DNA from: DATLYH01 sp035575035
GTDB taxonomy: Bacteria > Planctomycetota > Planctomycetia > Gemmatales > Gemmataceae
Direction: 5' to 3'
DNA: 21,127 nucleotides
Assembly (NCBI GenBank): GCA_035575035.1
Contig: DATLYH010000097.1
Coordinates: 1-21,127, forward strand
Position 1 is the first letter of the stretch. Every line of letters begins with the position of its first letter. The translations under genes and the position numbers were made by a program. Below, one piece after another: positions 7,278 through 13,632 of this stretch. Below the pieces are notes generated by a model. It was given only the letters and a program-made list of their open reading frames with translations, had not been told where the DNA came from and did not search any database.

Positions 7278-7770
7278 CATTCTGGCCATCCTGCAGACCC
7301 TTACGGGTCACGGCGTTGACTTCATCGTAATTGGTGGGGTCTGTGCGGTCCTCCATGGCGCGCCCGTGACTACCTTCGATCTAGACGTGGTACATTCGCG
7401 CGCCTCCGAGAACTTGACTCGCCTGCTGACGGCTTTGCAGGAGCTGGACGCGTATTACCGGGAGCACCCCGACCGGCGCCTGAGGCCCGGCCTATCCCAC
7501 CTGGCCTCAGCGGGACACCAGTTGCTGATGACCCGGGCCGGCCCGCTCGACCTGCTCGGCACGGTGAGCAGGGACCGTGGGTACGAGGAGTTGCTGCCGC
7601 ACACCGTTGAAGTGCAGGTCGGCGAGGACCTCAAGGTCCGCCTCCTCGACCTCCGCACTCTGATCGCCCTCAAGGAAGAGACGGCCCGGGACAAGGACCA
7701 GGCGGTGCTCGCCGTGTTGCGACGCACCCTGGAGGAGAAGACCAGGGACCAAGACCATGAGGCGATTTGA
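7255..7770 (+). CDS. MNT-type nucleotidyltransferase (AbiEii/DUF6036-like)
   Basis: A 171-aa protein with the minimal nucleotidyltransferase fold. It has IGGVCAVLHG (G27-G28), then D42-L-D44 as the metal-binding DxD, and a likely third carboxylate at D99 in GPLDLLG. The C-terminal helix RTLIALKEETARDKDQAV is typical of stand-alone nucleotidyltransferases of the AbiEii/DUF6036 type. Proteins with this fold act as toxins that modify tRNA (AbiEii/MenA) or as antitoxins (MNT of HEPN-MNT); which applies here is unknown. The ATG at 7255 matches the family start; a TTG at 7201 in frame is the less likely alternative. It overlaps the 67-aa ORF upstream by 23 nt and the DUF1501 gene downstream by 14 nt, so it is embedded in one transcription unit. 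Confidence 0.8.
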   Translation: MPPPTSDDILAILQTLTGHGVDFIVIGGVCAVLHGAPVTTFDLDVVHSRASENLTRLLTALQELDAYYREHPDRRLRPGLSHLASAGHQLLMTRAGPLDLLGTVSRDRGYEELLPHTVEVQVGEDLKVRLLDLRTLIALKEETARDKDQAVLAVLRRTLEEKTRDQDHEAI

Positions 7771-9205
7771 AGCTTGGAAACTAAACCTCACCCGCCGCAC
7801 CTTCCTCGGCCGAACCGGCGCCGGCGTGGGGCTCGCCGCCCTGGCGTCGCTGCTCCAGCGCGATCTGGCCGCTGCCGAGAAGACGCGCAACAAGGTTGAT
7901 GTGGACCGCTGGCCCGGCGTGGTCAATCCGCCGCACGTGCCGCCGCGGGCCAAGCGCGTCATCTACCTTTACATGGCCGGCGGGCCGTCGCACCTCGAAA
8001 CCTTCGACTACAAGCCCAAGCTCGCCGAGATGCACGGTCAACCCATGCCTGAGTCGCTCACCAAGGGCCAGCCAATCGCCCAGCTCCAGAACGCCAAGCA
8101 GCTGACCTGCTTCGCGCCGCAGCATCCGTTCCGGAAGTTCGGCCAGTCCGGCCAGGAGATCTGCACGATCTTCCCGCACATCGGCTCCATCGCCGACGAG
8201 ATCTGCATCATCCGTTCCCTCCAAACCGAGGCAATCAACCATGACCCGGCCCACACCTTCATGAACACCGGCACCACCATCTCGGGCCGGCCGGCGATGG
8301 GCGCGTGGGTCTGGTACGGCCTCGGCAGCGATGCCGACAACCTGCCCGGCTTCGTCGTGCTCACCTCGACCGGCAAGTCGGGCCAGTCGCAGCCGATCGC
8401 CGCCCGGCAGTGGCACAGCGGCTTCCTCCCCAGCCGCTTTCAGGGGGTCCACCTCCGCTCCAAGGGCGACCCGGTGCTATACATCAACAATCCTGCCGGT
8501 GTGGATGCCGCGGGCCAGCGCGATATCGTTGACGCCGTTCAGGAGTTGAATCGGCTGCACGGCCAGATCGTGGACGATCCCGAAATTGCCACGCGGATCG
8601 CGCAATACGAGATGGCCTTCCGCATGCAGACCTCGGTGCCCGAGCTGATGGACATCTCCAAGGAGCCAAAGCAAGTTCTCGACTTGTACGGCTGCCAGCC
8701 GGGCGACGGTTCGTTCGCTTCCAACTGCCTCCTGGCTCGACGGCTGGCCGAACGCGGCGTCCGCTTCATCCAGCTTTACCACCGCGACTGGGACCATCAC
8801 AGCCGCATCAAGGACGATATCAAGGTCGTGGCCGGTGAGGTGGACCAGGCGTCGGCTGCGCTGATCCAGGACCTGAAGCGGCGCGGCCTGCTCGACGACA
8901 CCCTGGTCATCTGGGGCGGGGAGTTCGGCCGGACGCCGATGGCCCAGGGCAACGGCCGCGATCATCACATCAAGGGGTTCTCGATCTGGCTGGCGGGCGG
9001 CGGTATCAAAGGGGGTATCACCTACGGGGCCACCGACGAACTCGGCTACAACGCAGTCGAGAACGTCGTCTCTGTGCACGACCTGCACGCCACCATCTTG
9101 CACTTGCTGGGCGTCGATCACAAGAAGCTGACGTACAAATTCCAGGGGCGGGACTTCCGCCTGACCGACGTCCACGGCCAAGTGGTGCACGCCATCCTCG
9201 CTTGA
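7757..9205 (+). CDS. DUF1501 family Tat-exported protein
   Basis: A 482-aa protein of the DUF1501 family, related in fold to alkaline phosphatase/sulfatase-like enzymes. A twin-arginine signal lies at residues 11-20 (LTRRTFLGRTGAG, R13-R14), followed by the family hallmark YLYMAGGPSHLETFDYKP. Near the C-terminus are WGGEFGRTPMAQGNGRDHH and WLAGGGIKGGITYGATDE, both characteristic. DUF1501 genes normally follow PSD1 (DUF1549/DUF1553) genes and the two are thought to work together outside the cytoplasm; the reaction is unknown. The ATG at 7757 lies inside the end of the nucleotidyltransferase gene (14-nt overlap), and there is no later in-frame ATG before the Tat motif. The short leader MRRFEAWKLN may therefore have been acquired when the cassette came to sit upstream. 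Confidence 0.9.
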   Translation: MRRFEAWKLNLTRRTFLGRTGAGVGLAALASLLQRDLAAAEKTRNKVDVDRWPGVVNPPHVPPRAKRVIYLYMAGGPSHLETFDYKPKLAEMHGQPMPESLTKGQPIAQLQNAKQLTCFAPQHPFRKFGQSGQEICTIFPHIGSIADEICIIRSLQTEAINHDPAHTFMNTGTTISGRPAMGAWVWYGLGSDADNLPGFVVLTSTGKSGQSQPIAARQWHSGFLPSRFQGVHLRSKGDPVLYINNPAGVDAAGQRDIVDAVQELNRLHGQIVDDPEIATRIAQYEMAFRMQTSVPELMDISKEPKQVLDLYGCQPGDGSFASNCLLARRLAERGVRFIQLYHRDWDHHSRIKDDIKVVAGEVDQASAALIQDLKRRGLLDDTLVIWGGEFGRTPMAQGNGRDHHIKGFSIWLAGGGIKGGITYGATDELGYNAVENVVSVHDLHATILHLLGVDHKKLTYKFQGRDFRLTDVHGQVVHAILA

Positions 9206-9259
9206 AGGAAGATTTGCGACCGGGTAAGGAGTTCTCCCTCTCGTGGAATGGAGGTTGCC

Positions 9260-9673
9260 ATGCGTACGGTGTTGGCCTGCTGTGTGTTCCTGACTGTAGT
9301 CCTGGCCGCTGCCTGGTGGTTGAGCAGAGACGGACGGGCCGAGCAGGGATCGGCCGCCGAGCCGATGGTGGTGCACAACGTTTACTTCTCCCTCAAGGAC
9401 AACTCCCCGCAGGCCAAGGAAAAACTGGTTGCCGCCTGCAAGAAGTACCTGTCGAAGCACCCCGGCGAGGTCTTCTTCGCCGCCGGCACGCTCGCCGAGG
9501 AGTTCAACCGGCCGGTCAACGACCGGGACTTCGACGTCGCCCTGCACCTGGTCTTCAAGAACAAGGAGGCGCACGACAAGTACCAGGATGCCCCGCGGCA
9601 CAAGCAGTTCATCGACGAGAACAAGGACAACTGGAAGAAGGTCCGGGTCTTCGACTCGCTGGTGCGGCCGTAG
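9260..9673 (+). CDS. Secreted Dabb (stress-responsive A/B barrel) domain protein
   Basis: A 137-aa protein. The first 30 residues are a signal peptide or membrane anchor (TVLACCVFLTVVLAAAWWL). The rest is a Dabb domain: VVHNVYFSLKDNSPQAKEKL at the start, then FFAAGTLAEEFNRPVNDRDF, VALHLVFKNKEAHDKYQ and HKQFIDENKDNW. The family forms small dimeric alpha/beta barrels with varied or unknown functions. The start at 9260 is backed by GGAGG 5 nt upstream; an in-frame ATG at 9248 lacks such a site. It lies 54 nt after the DUF1501 gene on the same strand and could be the last gene of that operon. A membrane anchor rather than cleaved signal is possible. Confidence 0.85.
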   Translation: MRTVLACCVFLTVVLAAAWWLSRDGRAEQGSAAEPMVVHNVYFSLKDNSPQAKEKLVAACKKYLSKHPGEVFFAAGTLAEEFNRPVNDRDFDVALHLVFKNKEAHDKYQDAPRHKQFIDENKDNWKKVRVFDSLVRP

Positions 9674-9810
9674 CCAGCACCCCTTCCCCCCGCCCCTCTC
9701 CCTGCGCGTCGCCTTCGCGAGCCTTCCCGGCTTCCATCATCGGGGCACCGCAAGAGCAAAACCTACCTGGCTGGGAGGGTGCCATAGTCTTGCAAGTCCA
9801 GCCCTCCTTC
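9674..9810. other. Intergenic region between convergent genes
   Basis: This 137-bp gap between the Dabb gene and the convergent transporter gene is pyrimidine-rich at its left end. Apart from short GGAGGG/CCCTCC complementary stretches I see no good terminator and no coding signal. Confidence 0.4.
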
Positions 9811-10761
9811 TCACGAGGAGCCGGGACCATCCAATTCCCCAAGCCGATCGGCTTTCGGTTTCGCATCTCCCGGCGACGGTTCTGCCGTCTGCCGCAGCCA
9901 GGCCGGGTAGGCCATCAGCCAGGCAGTGGGGGCCATCACCAGGACGATCCCCAACAACGTCAGCGCGTCGAGGCGGTGGCCCAGGAAAAGCACGTCCAGG
10001 ATGAGGGCCAGGACGATCTGACTCAATCCGACCACCGACACCTTGGCAGGGTGGCCGGCCGCGAACGCCTTGGTCAGGAACAGCTGGCCGACCGTGGCCA
10101 GCAAACCAATCCCGAGCAACGCCGGCAGCGCTCCTCCATCCAGCCCCTCGGTCGGGGCGCCCATCGGCTCGAACAGTACAAAGCACGCCAGACAAAGGAG
10201 CAGGGCAACCGCGGAAAAATGCACGACGATAGCACGGGCATCGACCCCCCGAAGGCGGTGCAGGCCGATCATGGCCAGGGCGGTGAAGAAAGAGGCGGCC
10301 AAGGCGACCAGAACGGCGAAATTCCCCTCCGCCAGATGGGGACGCTGGATGAGCACGACGCCCGCCACGCCGCTGGCCACCGACAGCCAGACGTGACCCG
10401 GCGGCAGCTCGCCCAGCAACGGCCAGGAGAGGGCCGCCACCCAGACGGGGAACATGTTGGTGAGCGTGAACACGTCGGAGACCGGCAGCCGAGTCAGGGC
10501 GAAGAAGGTGCCGAGCATGCTAATGCTGCCGGCCAGACTCCGCACCCAAAGAGTGCGGGGCCTCCAGAAAACCAGCCGGACGCCGGAGACCAGGGCCAAG
10601 GCAACAACAAGGACCAGGGGGAGCAGGCAACGGGCCAGAGCCATCCAGCGCCAGTCGCAGCGGCCGCCGAGGGCATGGGTCAGGGTGCCCATCACGGCGA
10701 AGGCCGTGCTGCCGCTCAGCATCCACAGGTAAGGAAGGACCGGCTCTCTGTCCACGGGCAA
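9811..10761 (-). CDS. EamA/DMT family membrane transporter
   Basis: About 316 aa, almost all hydrophobic, with roughly ten membrane segments arranged as two EamA repeats (first about residues 10-140, second about 155-295), the usual architecture and length of drug/metabolite transporters. Conserved-looking parts are SGSTAFAVMGTLTHALG in the first helix, TFFALTRLPVSDVFTLTNMF (end of repeat 1) and FLTKAFAAGHPAKVSVVGL (repeat 2). The substrate is not predictable. The frame is open to 10917, but that upstream part overlaps a transposase remnant read in another frame. I prefer a TTG start at 10761 (LPVDREPVLPYLWML, with AGG 8 nt upstream); GTG at 10755 or ATG further in are alternatives. It converges on the Dabb gene. 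Confidence 0.8.
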   Translation of the reverse strand: MPVDREPVLPYLWMLSGSTAFAVMGTLTHALGGRCDWRWMALARCLLPLVLVVALALVSGVRLVFWRPRTLWVRSLAGSISMLGTFFALTRLPVSDVFTLTNMFPVWVAALSWPLLGELPPGHVWLSVASGVAGVVLIQRPHLAEGNFAVLVALAASFFTALAMIGLHRLRGVDARAIVVHFSAVALLLCLACFVLFEPMGAPTEGLDGGALPALLGIGLLATVGQLFLTKAFAAGHPAKVSVVGLSQIVLALILDVLFLGHRLDALTLLGIVLVMAPTAWLMAYPAWLRQTAEPSPGDAKPKADRLGELDGPGSS

Positions 10762-10792
10762 TGCGATCCTACGGGAGCATTTCTGTGCTGTA

Positions 10793-10935
10793 TCAAGGCT
10801 TGGCGGGCTGACCAAGGCAGTCGAACACGCGCAGACGGAAATGACGGAAGTGGAGCATGCCGTAGGCCCGCCAGAGGATAATGTGTAGTCCCTGGTTGAA
10901 CCCCTCCGTCCGGCCATTGCGCGACCGCCACACGC
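10793..10935 (-). pseudogene. ISL3-like transposase C-terminal remnant
   Basis: Reading the minus strand to the TGA at 10795-10793 gives DCVWRSRNGRTEGFNQ, then LHIILWRAYGMLHFRHF and RLRVFDCLGQPAKP. The RNGRTEGFN...RRAYG(M/Y)..F.NFRLRV pattern is the C-terminal end of ISL3-type DDE transposases. The frame stays open further upstream but without recognisable homology, and no start codon, catalytic core or terminal inverted repeats are visible. It is a degraded insertion-sequence tail. It lies directly upstream of the EamA gene and overlaps the false N-terminal extension of that frame. Confidence 0.65.
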
Positions 10936-11157
10936 AATCGTTCGCTATCTTCCCCCCAACTGCCGTGCGGTGGTTCCGAGAGAGTTCGTCGATCCCCCGA
11001 CGCTTGAGCGGCTTGCGGCCAGGTCGCTCCTTTCCCTCTCCTGGGTATGTTATCCACCCTCTCCCTTCCTGGCCTTATTCAGGCGAACTTAGCGGAGAAC
11101 CGCATCTATTCTAGCGGAACTGCATCGAGTGGAAAGCCGATGGGAGCGGCCGGCCCA
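10936..11157. other. Non-coding stretch within 0.9-kb intergenic region
   Basis: This is the left-centre of the gap between the transporter gene and the histidine kinase. One minus-strand frame continues open from the transposase tail to about 11075 but shows no known motif, so it may be diverged insertion-sequence sequence. No gene is supported. Confidence 0.4.
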
Positions 11158-11281
11158 GCGAGCGGCCCGCGTGAGCGGGCCGGTCCTAGCGAGCATCTGG
11201 CCGGCAGCGAGCGGTCCGCGTCAGCTAGCCGGTGGGCGAGCGGCCCGCGTGAGCGGGCCGGTCCTAGCGAGCATCTGGCCG
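11158..11281. repeat. 46-bp direct duplication carrying palindromes
   Basis: Positions 11158-11203 and 11236-11281 are identical over 46 bp, with a 78-bp period. Each contains the perfect stem CGGCCCGC / GCGGGCCG around GTGA, followed by CGGTCCTAGCGAGCATCTGG. Between them (11209-11242) is a decayed copy of the module seen at 1-37, sharing GCGTCAGC and GGTGGGCGAGCGG. Two copies at this spacing without further units do not make a CRISPR array. Confidence 0.8.
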
Positions 11282-11315
11282 ATGGGACATGGACCAACTC
11301 GCCTCGGCGTTGCGC

Positions 11316-11350
11316 TACGGACTACCGACTACGGACTGCTCACTGCCCCG
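11316..11350. repeat. Decaying 7-bp tandem array
   Basis: Five consecutive heptamers: TACGGAC, TACCGAC, TACGGAC, TGCTCAC, TGCCCCG. The first three are nearly identical and the last two drift. It is a minor simple repeat in non-coding DNA. Confidence 0.5.
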
Positions 11351-11494
11351 GCCCCTCCGGAAGTGGATGAGACTGGGCCCGGGCGAGGCTTCTGCGAAAT
11401 CTTCTCCATTCCACCCTGCCCCTAATCTTTCTCCAATTGCCCTGCGACAATTTCTTGATGGAAACGTCCGACCTGACCTTGTTAAAATGGTTGC

Positions 11495-11519
11495 CGGGGA
11501 TATCTAAAGGATATCCCCG
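11495..11519. promoter_or_regulatory. Perfect hyphenated palindrome upstream of two-component operon
   Basis: Arms CGGGGATATC (11495-11504) and GATATCCCCG (11510-11519) are a perfect 10-bp inverted repeat with a 5-nt TAAAG centre, 143 bp before the histidine kinase start. It could be an operator (for instance for the adjacent LuxR-type regulator) or an RNA hairpin. No T-run follows. Confidence 0.4.
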
Positions 11520-11553
11520 AATCCAATTAGCAGGTTGGCTAGTCTATCCACCT

Positions 11554-11584
11554 GGAGTTCATGCTTGCGCAAGCGTGTTACTCC
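11554..11584. repeat. Hairpin with GCTTGCGCAAGC core
   Basis: A 12-bp perfect palindrome GCTTGCGCAAGC (11563-11574) is nested between GGAGT (11554-11558) and ACTCC (11580-11584). With a G-T pair and small internal mismatches it folds into one hairpin ending 77 bp before the histidine kinase. It could be a leader structure or a mobile REP-like element. Confidence 0.4.
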
Positions 11585-11661
11585 GGGCCCTGTTCGTCGG
11601 CAAGGGGGAAGGCGGCCGGGGCATCCCCGACTGGGGACGCTAGCAGCCAAGGGCGGAAGCA

Positions 11662-12858
11662 ATGAGGAGCAGCTTCTCTGATCGCACCGACCTAGCGGAA
11701 GCCGAGCCGGCCCTGGCCTTGATGATCGACCTCTTGCGGTCCTCCACGCAGCATTCCCTGATCGGGATGGACCTACAGGGGCGGATTGTCCTGTGGAACG
11801 AAGGAGCGCGGCGGCAGTACGGCTACGAGCCGGGGGAGGTTGTCGATAAGGCCGGTGCCAATCTCATCCACGCCCCGGAAGATGTGGTCTCCGGCAGGGC
11901 CCGCGAGATCCGGGAAGCGGCCTTGCGCGAGGGGAAATGGGAAGGGTGCCTGGAGCATGTCCACAAGAACGGACGGCGCTTCACCGCTCGCTCGGTCTTT
12001 CTCCCCTATCGTGACCGGGAGGGCCGACCGACCGGCCTGTTGCTGATCGGGGAGGTTCCGCCGGGCGAGCCGGCCGCTGGGCAGGAGGGTGAAGGGAAGG
12101 GGCGGGAGGCGGCCGAGCCAATGGCTGGTCCGCACGCCTGGTTGTTTGAACAGGTTCGTAAGGGGCGGGAGCGCTTGCAGGTCCTATCGCGGCAGTTGCT
12201 GGCCGCCCAGGAGGCCGAACGCCGCCGCCTGGCCCGCGAGTTACACGACCAGATCGGCCAGGCCCTGACCGCGGTGAAGATCAATCTCCAGGCCCTGCGT
12301 CGCTCTTTCCCGGAGTCGGCCGACCGGCTCGATGAGAGTATCACCCTGGTCGAACGCACCCTCCAGGATGTGCGCGACCTGTCGCTGGACCTGCGGCCAT
12401 CTCTTCTCGACGACCTCGGCCTGGTGCCGGCCCTGGAGTGGTACCTTGACCGGCAGGCGCAGCGGGCGGGGCTAGATGTCCGGCTGGACGCCGAGCCGCT
12501 GGCCGGACCTGTGCCGCCGGAGGTCGAAACCGCCTGCTTCCGCATCGTGCAAGAGGCGGTGACCAACGTGCTGCGACATGCCCGCGCCCGCCACGTTTGG
12601 GTTGAGCTGCGCCCGAGCGGGGAAGAGCTGCGGCTGGCTGTCCGCGACGACGGCATTGGCTTCGACGTGGCTGCCGCCGAGGAGCGTGCCGCCCGCGGGG
12701 CCAGTTTGGGACTCCTCGGGATGCAGGAGCGCGCCCTGCTCGTGGGAGGCCAGCTCCAGATCCGGTCAACCCCCTCGGGCGGGACCGAGATCCTGGCACG
12801 GCTGCCCCTCGCCTCGGTCCCCCTGGAACGGAGAGGCGGGCGGAGGAACTTGCCATGA
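11662..12858 (+). CDS. PAS-domain NarL-family sensor histidine kinase
   Basis: A 398-aa sensor kinase. Residues about 20-135 form a PAS domain (HSLIGMDLQGRIVLWNEGA, then YGYEPGEVV). A HisKA_3 dimerisation domain follows, with AEERRRLARELHD-type sequence (EAERRRLARELHDQIGQAL) and phospho-acceptor H195. The HATPase domain has the N-box EAVTNVLRHA (N302), the G1 box DDGIGF (329-334) and a G2 box SLGLLGMQER. No membrane segment is seen, so it is probably a cytosolic sensor of a small ligand or redox state. The ATG at 11662 follows a weak GGCGGAAG site. Its last 4 nt overlap the start of the response regulator gene (ATGA), so they form an operon and a cognate pair. Confidence 0.92.
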   Translation: MRSSFSDRTDLAEAEPALALMIDLLRSSTQHSLIGMDLQGRIVLWNEGARRQYGYEPGEVVDKAGANLIHAPEDVVSGRAREIREAALREGKWEGCLEHVHKNGRRFTARSVFLPYRDREGRPTGLLLIGEVPPGEPAAGQEGEGKGREAAEPMAGPHAWLFEQVRKGRERLQVLSRQLLAAQEAERRRLARELHDQIGQALTAVKINLQALRRSFPESADRLDESITLVERTLQDVRDLSLDLRPSLLDDLGLVPALEWYLDRQAQRAGLDVRLDAEPLAGPVPPEVETACFRIVQEAVTNVLRHARARHVWVELRPSGEELRLAVRDDGIGFDVAAAEERAARGASLGLLGMQERALLVGGQLQIRSTPSGGTEILARLPLASVPLERRGGRRNLP

Positions 12859-13508
12859 AGCCCGTTCGCGTCGTGCTGGCGGATGACCACCGCCTGGTCC
12901 GGGCCGGCGTCCGTGCCTTGCTCCAAGAGGTATCAGGAATCGAGGTCATGGCCGAGGCGGCCGACGGCCGCGAGGCCCTGGCCTTGATCGGCCGGCACCG
13001 GCCCGACGTGCTGCTGACCGACATCAGTATGCCCGGGCTGAGCGGTCTGGAGCTAGCCCGCCGGGTGACCAAGGAGCACCCGGGGACCGCGGTGATCATC
13101 GTCTCGGTCCACGCGGCCCGGGAGTATGTCTGGCAAGCGCTGCGGGCTGGTGCGGCCGGCTACCTCCTCAAGGACGCCGACACCGCCGAACTGGAGCTAG
13201 CCATTCGAGCCGTCGCCCGCGGCGAGACCTATCTCACCCCCGCCGTGTCGAAGCACGTCGTGGCCGACTACATCGAACACCAGGGAGGCGAGAACAACTC
13301 GCTTGAGCTGCTGACGCCGCGCCAGCGCGAGGTGCTGCGGTTGATCGCAGAGGGTCACACCACTAAGGGGATCGCTAACATCCTCAGCCTCAGTGTCAAG
13401 ACGGTCGAAACCCACCGAGCCCAGCTGATGGAGCGGCTCGGCATCCACGACGTGGCCGGCCTGGTGCGTTACGCCATCCGGGCCGGGCTGATCGAAGCGG
13501 ACGGATGA
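12855..13508 (+). CDS. NarL/FixJ-type response regulator
   Basis: A 217-aa DNA-binding response regulator. The receiver domain has the acidic pair D10-D11, phospho-acceptor D56 in LLTDISMPG, switch residue S84 and K106 in YLLKDA. The LuxR-type helix-turn-helix covers about residues 150-210: LTPRQREVLRLIAEGHTTK, then SVKTVETHRAQLMERLGIHD. It overlaps the kinase gene by 4 nt and is certainly its partner. Phosphorylated proteins of this group bind inverted repeats upstream of targets; the 10-bp palindrome at 11495-11519 is a candidate autoregulatory site, by inference only. Confidence 0.94.
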   Translation: MKPVRVVLADDHRLVRAGVRALLQEVSGIEVMAEAADGREALALIGRHRPDVLLTDISMPGLSGLELARRVTKEHPGTAVIIVSVHAAREYVWQALRAGAAGYLLKDADTAELELAIRAVARGETYLTPAVSKHVVADYIEHQGGENNSLELLTPRQREVLRLIAEGHTTKGIANILSLSVKTVETHRAQLMERLGIHDVAGLVRYAIRAGLIEADG

Positions 13509-13559
13509 GGTCTCCCGGATGCCCCCCTGCTGAGCCCCGCCCCGGGACAGTTTTTCCAC

Positions 13560-13589
13560 TTGGACCGCCCGGGTCTCTCACTCTAAAAT
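13560..13589 (+). promoter_or_regulatory. Candidate hflX promoter
   Basis: TTGGAC (13560-13565) and TAAAAT (13584-13589) are 18 nt apart, about 45 bp upstream of the hflX start. The -10 matches 5 of 6 consensus positions. It lies in the 124-bp gap after the response regulator gene. Confidence 0.35.
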
Positions 13590-13632
13590 TCTGTAAGAGG
13601 AACGTCTCACACAGGAGGAAACGTCACCCACA

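Noticed and set aside
9202..10881. 559-aa plus-strand open frame
   Set aside because: It crosses the Dabb gene in another frame and runs antisense to the transporter; Gln/Gly/Arg-rich and unlike a protein.
11158..11281. Possible CRISPR array
   Set aside because: There are only two full repeat copies, the centre between them is itself a related repeat, and no cas genes are nearby.
13528..13556. Intrinsic terminator after the response regulator
   Set aside because: CCCG-CCC-CGGG followed by ACAGTTTTT has a stem of only 4 bp; too weak to call.
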